From NCBI GenBank assembly GCA_036898135.1, contig CM072513.1, forward strand, positions 82,886,799 to 82,950,798: DNA of 64,000 bases. The letters run 5' to 3'. The DNA comes from Oncomelania hupensis (lineage: Eukaryota; Mollusca; Gastropoda; Littorinimorpha; Pomatiopsidae). Positions 55,845-64,000 of the stretch are shown one piece after another (position 1 is the first letter of the stretch; each line of letters starts with the position of its first letter). The notes under the pieces were generated by a model. That model did not search any database, was not told the origin of the DNA, and was given only the letters and a program-made list of their open reading frames with translations. Position numbers and translations under genes: made by a program.

Positions 55845-56265
55845 GTCTGCCTGGCAATATTACTATTAACAACAGGCATGGAAACATGGAGGCACGGTGG
55901 CCGAGTGGTTAGAGCGAGCCCAGGCCGAGTCCGGAGCACTTTAATCCCGTTTCCTACTCCTTCGGATGAGAGTATAAACCGAGGTCTAGTCTGTGTCGCA
56001 TGCATTCCATCATAACGGACTTTAAAGATCCTGACGCTCATGTCCCTAGACGGGTGAGTGCCGGTGACAAGAACACACCCAGCATGTAGCTTGGGTAAAG
56101 CGCTTCACTTGTGGCTGCTGTACTTTCAAAAATGAAAGTGCCCAAATTTCACTTTGGTGATAATAAAGTTGTTTATTTAAAAAAAAACGTCTGAGAAATA
56201 TACCATGTCTTTCCCCCATCCGCAGTCTGCCTGGCAATAATACTATTAACAACATGCATGGAACA
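55845..56265. repeat. 60-bp direct repeats flanking a SINE-A
   Basis: CAGTCTGCCTGGCAATATTA (near 55843) and CAGTCTGCCTGGCAATAATA (near 56222) belong to flanking repeats of about 60 bp (GTGTCTTTCCGCCAT / ATGTCTTTCCCCCAT to GGCATGGAA / TGCATGGAA). Confidence 0.8.
55889..56085 (+). mobile_element. SINE-A front half with tRNA-like A box
   Basis: GGCACGGTGGCCGAGTGGTT (from 55891) is a canonical class-II tRNA 5' sequence. It continues with CTACTCCTTCGGATGAGAGT, ACCGAGGTCTAGTCTGTGTC and CTAGACGGGTGAGTGCCGGT to CCCAGCATGTAG. No B box was seen and the usual SINE-A tail is absent. Confidence 0.82.
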
Positions 56266-56269
56266 CCAT

Positions 56270-57080
56270 TTGAGAAATACCCAATAAGCAATTTGAAAGT
56301 CAACGTCAAATGGTCCCTATGTAATCCTCAGCCTCGTCCACCATTTTTGGTGCAAACATGGCGACTGCGAAGTGCATCCACGCACGATAAAATTTGTTGA
56401 GTTTTAGGGGCTTGCCTCGTGTTGTCGTACAAATTAAACCGCCCCTTGGCTTTTTGTTGTCCTAACCGACAACAATTTGACAAGCGCTGTGGGATTATGG
56501 GCCGTTCTTTCTGTGTGTCCACCAAATGTTGGACTGGATTTAGGATTTTGGGTTTTCAGAGTTGTCTCTCTTTGTTATGGATGTGTGAATTACGTGCCTT
56601 TGTCGTGAGAGTCAGTCACAGAATGCTTTCATCAACGTTTATACAAACGGAATTGGTTTTCCAAAATGGCGGCAGTGTATCAATGACTTCGTTGTTCCCT
56701 TGTTGACTGACATAGAGGGAGAGAGATGTTTTCAAGAGATTTGTATTTGAAGATGATTGAAAGCTAAAAGGTCTTTTCTTCTACAAACGCTTTCATCTGA
56801 GAGAATGCGCTTTGGAGACATTGAGACTTGAAGAACAGTTTTAGAAGAATACCAGATTTGTTTATAATTTTAGGTTAAATAACCCACGCGTAGTTAAATA
56901 AAATGTAGAGTCATGCGCGTAACATATAGTTCGCCATTGTTGTTAACGTGATGTACATTACGCGTTATTCCACGCTCGCGATCTCGCTGAATACAATGTG
57001 CCTAACGTGAAAAATCAATTAGCGGAGGTCGCTGAGATCAGAGGGCGAAGGTCAATGTGGTGTCACAGGTAACCTTAACT
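56270..57080. other. no confident gene; YY1-like cores near 56362 and 56662
   Basis: AACATGGCGACTGC and AAAATGGCGGCAG are YY1-like. Each ATG has only a short frame. Nothing else recognised. Confidence 0.4.
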
Positions 57081-57081
57081 G

Positions 57082-57420
57082 ACCCACAGAGAGAGAATGA
57101 GGGAGGGAGAGAGAGTGGAGAGAGAGAGAAAGAAAATAAAAGAGAGAGGGAGTGAAAAAGAGAGGGAGAGAGAAAGAAAAAACAGAGAGAGAAGAGAAGG
57201 AGAGAGGGAGAGCGAGAGAGGAGGAGCGAAGGAGGAGAGAGGAGAGAGAAAGAGAGAGAGAGGGAGAGAAAAAGAGAGGGAGAGAGAAAGAAAAACAGAG
57301 AGAGAGGAAGAGAGAGGGAGAGAGAGAGAGAGCGAAGGAGAGAGAGAGAGGAAGAGAGAGAGGGGGAGAGAGGGAGGGAGAGAGAGAAGAGGGAGAGAAA
57401 GAGAGCGATGGAGAGAGGTG
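57082..57420. repeat. purine (GA/GAGG/AAAG) tract
   Basis: About 340 bases of almost pure purine on plus, interrupted by rare C or T. Confidence 0.95.
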
Positions 57421-57729
57421 ATGTGGAAAGAGGAAGGAAATTACGAGGAAGACGACGACGACAATAACTATTAACCTCAAGAAAACAGAAGAAGAGGATG
57501 AGATTGAGAAGGATCGTGAAGAAGAAAGACCATATTTTGACGGAATGTGCACTACGTGTGTTTGTTATTGCGCAAGATGGAGTATTTTGATGTTGCCATG
57601 CCTACCATGGCTTGTAGTACATTTATTACATCAAGGTTTGTAAGTCTCTGACCGCTGTGCTCCTCTGCCCGATGTGTTGGCTATTGACAGAGGCCCACTG
57701 TGATATTGGAGGTCTAGGCTATGTGGAGC

Positions 57730-57730
<1 letters not shown>

Positions 57731-57811
<81 letters not shown>
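57731..57811. repeat. (GA)n microsatellite
   Basis: Pure GA run. Confidence 0.97.
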
Positions 57812-57812
<1 letters not shown>

Positions 57813-58460
57813 CTGAGGTAGAAGGTCTAGGAGGATAAGAAGCAAGAAGAAGAGAGAGACCGACCGATCGGCCAACAGACAGACAGACGGACAGTCTATC
57901 TGTCCATCTTTGAAGTAACAGCAAGACATGCGGCAACCACACAGAAGGCTGTTTGGGTTCCGTCCTTAAGGTGGGTTTGCTGCAGGGAGGGCCCGCGAGG
58001 GCCAAACAGAGTGATTAGCATAACAACAGCTCAGCTCATCATCGTTACCCGTGACGGCTATTTACACATTCCGCCAGGCGCACACTCACTCCCCCCATCC
58101 CCCACACACACTGGACGGAACAAAAGTATACTAGGTTGAGTAAGAAAATACTGTAGTAATGGCGGCAAAGTGATCCCCTCACTCGGAGCATTACTGACCA
58201 CGGCACAGCGGAATGACAGGGATGAAGTAAACATAAACTAATTGTTCTTATATAGTGCACTTATTCACCAGCTCATATATCTGCTCTTCTTCTTCTTTGT
58301 TGTAGGCAGCCAACTTCAATATGTTGAAGACACTTGCTGCACTGAGATTAGGGGGCTGCTGTTTTACTGTTTAAGATCAGGGGGATGGGACAATTTGGGG
58401 TATACGGGCGGGGAAAAGGATGCAAAGCGGATTTGGGTAAGGAGATATGGGTTTTCTTAG
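57812..58460. other. no gene; may include LINE-C 3' untranslated sequence
   Basis: Nothing recognised, but 58250-58460 lies directly 3' (minus strand) of the LINE-C stop codon. Confidence 0.4.
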
Positions 58461-58464
58461 AGAG

Positions 58465-59045
58465 CTAAATCCTCGCCTGGAAAGAGGTCAGGAAGTCTGC
58501 CGAAGCGACATCAGCGGGCAGGGAGTTCCAATCTGGGATGGTGCGGAGAAAGAAGCTTTTTTGTCTGTAGTCGGTTCTGTGGGATGGAACATCATAGGAG
58601 TCTGGGTGGTACCGGCTAGAACTGCGTTTTTTGTCTGGAGCTGGGTTTTGGTTTGAATCGGCTGTCGATCATTGTTAGGCCATGATGAAATTTGTAGAAA
58701 GTCGTCAGTCATATTCTTTTCCTCCTCACCTGGAGTGAGGGCCACTGCAAGTCTTCCATCATCTGGTCCACGCTTGATGTCCGCCGGTACCGGTTTGAGA
58801 CCCATCGTGCAGATCGGCGTTGGATTCTCTCGATGGCTTTGATGCCATCAGATGTGTGAGGATCCCACACAGGGCAGGCGTACTCCAGGACTGGACGCAC
58901 AAGCGCTCGATAAGCCATTTGCTTTAGTTTGTTGTTTGAGGTCTGCTAGACATGTTGGAGATGTGGGGGCCCCACTTCAGGTCACTTGTAACAGTAACTC
59001 CAAGGTATTTCACTTGTGCTTCTTCTTGTCATTTGTGACCATGGA
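58465..59045 (-). pseudogene. LINE-C fragment: reverse transcriptase C-terminus (Jockey/CR1-type)
   Basis: Read on minus: VKYLGVTVTSDLKWGPHISN, then a frame change near 58930. AYRALVRPVLEYACPVWDPH and ERIQRRSARWVSNRYRRTSS follow, then LTTFYKFHHGLTMIDSRF and, after another shift, SFFLRTIPDWNSLPADVASA and SFQARI with TAG at 58465. The order matches the thumb and C-terminal domain of Jockey/CR1-superfamily LINEs. The catalytic core is absent. At least three frame breaks make it inactive. Confidence 0.85.
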
Positions 59046-59550
59046 GGAGGTAGTCACACTTTACCTTTTTGCGACATCTGGTCATGTGCACATTTGAGCA
59101 CTTTTGGGGGTGGAATGACGTCATCCAGCGTTTTTCCCAATCAGCGCTCGTGGCGCTGACACAAATCAAATTCTAACTCAATCCGCACATGGCACTAGCT
59201 TGCCTTATCCCATGCACTGTCAAACGCCCTAGACTAAACCACCTCAGGTAATGTAGAGCTAGGCTCTGTCTCATCTCCAGTGATGCATGGTTCTTTGAAC
59301 CCCTCATCTGCCATTTGACACAACTATACACCGCTGTAAGTACACCATATAAAAAGTTATTAGCCAAAGTGAACTTCTGTGACAAATCATCGTCGATAAT
59401 CAAACCCAGTCTGTTGAACTCTCACTGAGCATTGTACCAACTGAACAAGTCTGCCAATCACGAGAGTAGGAACCCTTAAACATTACTGTGTATAAAAACA
59501 TTGATTCCGATGGGTGCTTTCTTTTTTTTTTGGTAGTAAACATCTCCCAG
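59046..59550. other. no recognised feature
   Basis: Nothing recognised. Confidence 0.45.
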
Positions 59551-59554
59551 CATT

Positions 59555-60055
59555 CACGAGCTAGTAAAGATTTTACCTTGCGTGGATGGGAACGTCACCA
59601 AAACTATAATTATAATAATGATATATTTTATATAGTGTAGTTTAGTGCGTGCAGTCATTATCATAGCAGTGCTTCGAGCAGTCTGTGCTATATTTAGGTT
59701 ACAGTCATAGTAACATTTGTGAGGTTGTGAACTAACAAAGATGTTGCCTTGCGTAGATGGAAATTACATTAAAACTATCATTACCATAATTATGTATTCT
59801 GTACATTGCAACTAGGTAATGACAATAATAAAATTTGCTCTAGATACTGTTCAAGATAGTCGCTGTCGAAAATCGATGATAAATTTATAGATTATAGTTG
59901 CACCATGGGCTTTTCAACAAACGAACATATTACTGTGCGCGCATAGGAACCTCACTAAATCTGTCATTATCATAATTATGTATTTTGTATATTGGAGCTT
60001 GGTAACAGCAGCTACAAAATAAGTTGTAGGTAGTACTGAAGATAGTCTTTTGTGA
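59555..60055. repeat. old threefold duplication, about 170-210-bp units
   Basis: Each unit has ACCTTGCG...GATGG or GCGCATAGGAACCTCAC, then AAAACTAT/ATTATCATAATTATGTAT, a TATTGGAGCTTGGTAA-like part and a GATAGTCTT/GATAGTCGCTG-like end. Units begin near 59560, 59740 and 59930 and are strongly diverged. Confidence 0.6.
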
Positions 60056-60690
60056 AAGCAGGTGAGGGTCATGGAATACACTGTGACCTTATGAACTGAA
60101 CAAGCCGTGTTGACGCATGCACGGTGCTATATTACGATGGGCGTAATGATGACTTGTGTAGACTGTAGCGCTTTCAGTTTTCAGCTTTTAGCTTTCAACA
60201 GACCAATCACTATGTAATGCTGTAGTGGGTTGCGGTGTAACTTGCAGTACTTTTTGTCCAGTTGTGGTTATGGTAATTACATGTATGAAAATACACAAAT
60301 ACTTTCCTATGTCTGTCTCTCTATCTCTCTGTCTGTCTGTCTCTAGACCAGGTCTAGTTGCAAGACAGATCCATTTAAAATAATTACAGTTATCCTACAG
60401 TAAAATACAGGTTTTAAAATAGATAAATAAATAAATTAATTAATTAATAAATAAATTAATAAATCAATGCGTGTTTAACTTGTTCTCCTGCGGCATAAGA
60501 CAGCGGTAGATTTGCAGTACAGTGACTAGAAGTGTACATTGATTTGTAGTCCATGGTACTGTGGTCGACACTGAGTAAACTGTCAGCAGCAGATTACATG
60601 TATTATCCAACAACGCTTTCCACAAGCTCTACACACCCTTACCTGCCTGCAAGACAGCTATGTTTAATTAATGTCTCACACGTTAATGAC
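60056..60690. other. no gene; short AAAT-rich patch
   Basis: ATTA/AAAT-rich stretch at 60420-60465; nothing else recognised. Confidence 0.45.
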
Positions 60691-60691
60691 G

Positions 60692-61335
60692 GCTACACCT
60701 ACATCTGCACCCACACCTGCACCCACATCTGCACCTACACCTACATCTGCACCTACACCTATATCTGCACCCACACCTACATCTGCACCTACATCTGCAC
60801 CTACAACTACATCTGCACCTACACCTATATCTGCACCTACACCTATATCTGCACCTACACCTATATCTGCACCCACACCTGCATCTACATCTGCACCCAC
60901 ACCTGCATCTACATCTGCACCCACACCTACATCTGTACCTACACCTATATCTGCACCTACACCTATATCTGCACCTACACCTATATCTGCACCCACACCT
61001 GCATCTACATCTGCACCCACACCTACATCTGCACCTACACCTATATCTGCACCTACACCTATATCTGCACCTACACCTATATCTGCACCTACACCTATAT
61101 CTGCACCCACATCTGCATCTACATCTGCACCTACACCTACATCTGTACCTACACCTACATCAACACCCACACCTGCATCTACATCTGCACCCACACCTGC
61201 ACCTACATCTGCACCTGCACCTACATCTGCACATACACCTACATCTGCACATACACCTACATCTGCACATACACCTACACATACATCTACATCTGCACAT
61301 ACACCCACACCTGCACATACACCTACACGTTCTCA
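60692..61335. repeat. hexamer-based (6/12/18-bp) minisatellite
   Basis: Units such as CTACACCTATATCTGCAC (18 bp) and ACCTACATCTGC (12 bp). Because the period is a multiple of three, several frames stay open for over 200 codons, one reading TYICTYTYICTH and one SAPTPISAPTPT. No start context, signal peptide or splice evidence supports a gene. Confidence 0.95.
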
Positions 61336-61374
61336 GGAATTTCTGTTCAGTTGTTGTCTTTGTGTTGTTCTCCT

Positions 61375-62427
61375 ATAGTGCAAGTGCCAGCTCTAACAGC
61401 TGTTGTAACAGTCTTTGTGTTGTATAGTGCAAGTGCCAGCTCCAACAGCTGTTGTAACAGTCTGTCTGTTGTATAGTGCAAGTGCCAGCTTTAACAGCTG
61501 TTGTAACAGTCTTTGTGTTGTATAGTGCAAGTGCCAGCTCTAACACCTGTTGTAACAGTCTGTCTGTTGTATAGTGCAAGTGCCAGCTCTAACACCTGTT
61601 GTAACAGTCTTTGTGTTGTATAATGCAAGTGCCAGCTCCAACACCTGTTGTAACAGTCTGTCTCTTGTATAGTGCAAGTGCCAGCTCTAACACCTGTTGT
61701 AACAGTCTGTCTGTTGTATAGTGCAAGTGCCAGCTCTAACACCTGTTGTAACAGTCTTTGTGTTGTATAGTGCAAGTGCCAGCTCCAACACCTGTTGTAA
61801 CAGTCTGTCTGTTGTATAGTGCAAGTGCCAGCTCTAACACCTGTTGTAACAGTCTGTCTGTTGTATAGTGCAAGTGCCAGCTCTAACACCTGTTGTAACA
61901 GTCTGTCTGTTGTATAGTGCAAGTGCCAGCTCCAACACCTGTTGTAACAGTCTGTCTGTTGTATAGTGCAAGTGCCAGCTCCAACAGCTGTTGTAACAGT
62001 CTGTCTGTTGTATAGTGCAAGTGCCAGCTCCAACACCTGTTGTAACAGTCTGTCTGTTGTATAGTGCAAGTGCCAGCTCCAACAGCTGTTGTAACAGTCT
62101 TTGTGTTGTATAGTGCAAGTGCCAGCTCCAACACCTGTTGTAACAGTCTGTCTGTTGTATAGTGCAAGTGCCAGCTCTAACACCTGTTGTAACAGTCTGT
62201 CTGTTGTATAGTGCAAGTGCCAGCTCCAACACCTGTTGTAACAGTCTGTCTGTTGTATAGTGCAAGTGCCAGCTCCAACACCTGTTGTAACAGTCTGTCT
62301 GTTGTATAGTGCAAGTGCCAGCTCCAACACCTGTTGTAACAGTCTGTCTGTTGTATAGTGCAAGTGCCAGCTCCAACACCTGTTGTAACAGTCTTTGTGT
62401 TGTATAGTGCAAGTGCCAGCTCCAACA
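61375..62427. repeat. 49-bp minisatellite, about 21 copies
   Basis: Unit GTGCAAGTGCCAGCTCCAAC followed by ACCTGTTGTAACAGTCTGTC and TGTTGTATA. Variants (CTCTAAC, TTTGTGT, AGCTGT) recur in mixed order. It abuts a LINE-B. Confidence 0.96.
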
Positions 62428-64000
62428 TCTGCAGACTGATCTCTGATACCAAACGCAAACACCTCCAAAACAAAATCCTAGAATCCACTTCTTCCAAAAC
62501 TCTCTACGCTACGATGAACAAACTCTTAGGCACACCTAAAGAATCTCCACTCCCCAACACACACAAAAAAGAAGAACTCCCATCCGCCTTTTCCACCTAT
62601 TTCTCTGACAAAATTCAATCTCTGCGCAACACACTTGACATTCTACCATCTCCGCCTTGCCCTCCTGACTCCCCCTTCACAGGCACCCCCCTCTCATTTT
62701 TCCGCTCTCTCTCTCAGGCAGAAGTTCTCAAAATCATAAAGACTATGTCTCTCAAAACCTGTGAACTAGACCCCCTCCCAGCTTCCCTGTATTTGGACGG
62801 TCTCCCAAAACTTCTGCCTTTCATCACCGATATCATCAACACCTCTCTAGAAACTGGCTCCGTTCCTGATATCTTCAAGTCTGCCATCGTTCGCCCTCTC
62901 CTCAAAAAACACAACCTGACCCAAATGACCTCAAAAACTATCGCCCAGTCTCCAATCTCTCTTTTCTGTCTAAGCTACTTGAAAAGGTTGTCCTCAACCA
63001 GCTCAACGCTCACCTCACCATCAACAATCTCCTCAGTCCCTTCCAGTCTGCCTATCGCAAGCACCACAGCACTGAAACAGCCCTTTTACATATTCTGAAC
63101 GATCTTCTTCTCTCAACTGACTCAGGCAACATCTCCCTTCTTACCCTACTCGATCTCTCTGCCGCCTTCGACACTATTGACCATTCTATCCTCCTCCACC
63201 GCTTTCAACACTCCTTTGGCATCACTGACTCCGCTCACTCCTGGTTTCTTTCCTACCTCTCCGACAGACGGCAGTCCGTTATCATCGATGGCATATCCTC
63301 TGACCCAGTTAGGCTCTCCTGCGGAGTTCCTCAGGGATCTGTCCTGGGTCCGGTCCTTTTTACACTCTACACCTCCCCTCTGACCAACATCATCCAGTCT
63401 CATCACATAAAACCACCACTTCTATGCTGACGACTCACAACTACAAGACAAAGACAAACCTGACAACATTCAGGCACTCCTGACTCGCACGGCCGACTGC
63501 TGTGAAGACGTGAAGGACTGGATGACAGCAAACAAACTTAAACTGAACGACGACAAAACGGAAGCCATGCTGGTAGGCACACGCCAGAAACTCCCTCAGC
63601 TCCCCTCCTCTCTCCATCTTCAGCTTGACGGTACCTCTATCCCTCTCTCCGACTCTGCCAAGAACCTTGGCGTTATCCTTGACTCTTCTCTCTCAATGAC
63701 TAGCTTTGTCTCTGCAACCGCCCGGGCCTGCTACTTCCACCTCCGTCGAATCAGTCAGATCAGAAAATACCTCACCACTGAAGCTGCCACCAAACTTGCT
63801 GTCTCCCTCATCCTGTCTCGCATCGACTATTGCAACTCCCTTCTTTCCGGCCTTCCCCGCTCCACCACTCTCCCTCTCCAACGCGTTCAAAACAATACTG
63901 CCCGCCTCGTCCTCAGAAAGAAGAAATCTGACCACGTCACTCCCTTGCTCAAAGCCCTACACTGGCTTCCCATCTCCCAACGCATTCAATACAAGACCTT
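62428..64000 (+). pseudogene. LINE-B: CR1/L2-like reverse transcriptase, runs off the window
   Basis: Begins ICRLISDTKRKHLQNKILES, then ELPSAFSTYFSDKIQSLRN. The finger region is SLKTCELDPLPASLYL and SVPDIFKSAIVRPLLKK. A one-base deletion near 62923 shifts the frame before NYRPVSNLSFLSKLLEKVVL. RT follows: FQSAYRKHHSTETALLHILN, motif A LLTLLDLSAAFDTIDHSILL, motif B RLSCGVPQGSVLGPVLF. A second shift near 63408 precedes an intact motif C (FYADDSQLQD at 63420), then WMTANKLKLNDDKTEAMLVG, KNLGVILDSSLSM and LILSRIDYCNSLLSGLP. Catalytic aspartates are present but two frameshifts and 5' truncation inactivate it. The 3' end lies beyond 64000. Confidence 0.92.

Noticed and set aside
60553..61476. 307-codon plus-strand ORF (TYICTYTYICTH)
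   Set aside because: Hexamer-based repeat keeps several frames open; no sign of selection for this one.
61491..62468. 325-codon minus-strand ORF with repeated HLHYTTDRLLQQVLELALAL
   Set aside because: Pure product of the 49-bp minisatellite; three units make 147 bp, so the frame stays open by arithmetic.

Overview
The window is repeat-rich eukaryotic DNA with no operons, prokaryotic genes or CRISPR. Microsatellites and minisatellites make up much of it, together with tRNA-derived SINEs, broken non-LTR retrotransposons and short interstitial TTAGGG tracts. That mix suggests a metazoan, most likely a marine mollusc, perhaps a gastropod. The organism is inferred from pattern recognition only. 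No multi-exon gene is confidently recognised. The window looks intergenic or intronic, with a few candidate exons and promoters.

Layout. 0-3 kb: a 54/58-bp minisatellite, a candidate 72-codon gene (1432-1650) with upstream CRE and CCAAT motifs and downstream AATAAA, and a 40-bp minisatellite split by a 630-bp retroposed element. 3-10 kb: several SINE-A and SINE-B copies and a decayed RTE-like LINE (LINE-A) on the minus strand. 10-20 kb: a candidate promoter and first exon (10739-10937), a minus-strand ORF, a 37-bp array, an LTR-like promoter cluster near 15.5 kb, an interstitial telomeric tract, a foldback palindrome and another LINE-A. 20-33 kb: a 34-bp array inside a dispersed repeat, SINE-C, more LINE-A, and 37-41-bp and 44-bp arrays. 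33-41 kb: a 32-bp array, a 28-bp array grown inside a SINE-A, and a 37/43-bp array split by a SINE-B. 41-56 kb: dispersed repeat DRX, a non-autonomous DNA transposon with ~34-bp terminal inverted repeats, and a telomeric tract inside an inverted repeat. 56-64 kb: purine tracts, a LINE-C fragment, a hexamer-based array, a 49-bp array, and a CR1/L2-like LINE running off the window end.

Family names used here are local. SINE-A ends in GCGCTATATAAG. SINE-B ends in GTATATAGCATCC plus (ATT)n. SINE-C ends in GTTAAACCTCAA. LINE-A has a GGATA tail. Element P is about 570-630 bp, is flanked by 11-bp target duplications, and ends in pentamers such as ATGTA. DRX is a dispersed repeat containing CCATATCTCAAGAACCACTG-like sequence.

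The main theme is layering. Several minisatellites appear to have started inside older mobile elements, and younger elements then inserted into arrays or into the simple tails of other elements. No coherent new multi-gene system was found. The most unusual signals are the SINE-born minisatellite, the GGCCTA micro-insertions at TA sites in two unrelated arrays, element P, and the telomeric tract framed by an inverted repeat.
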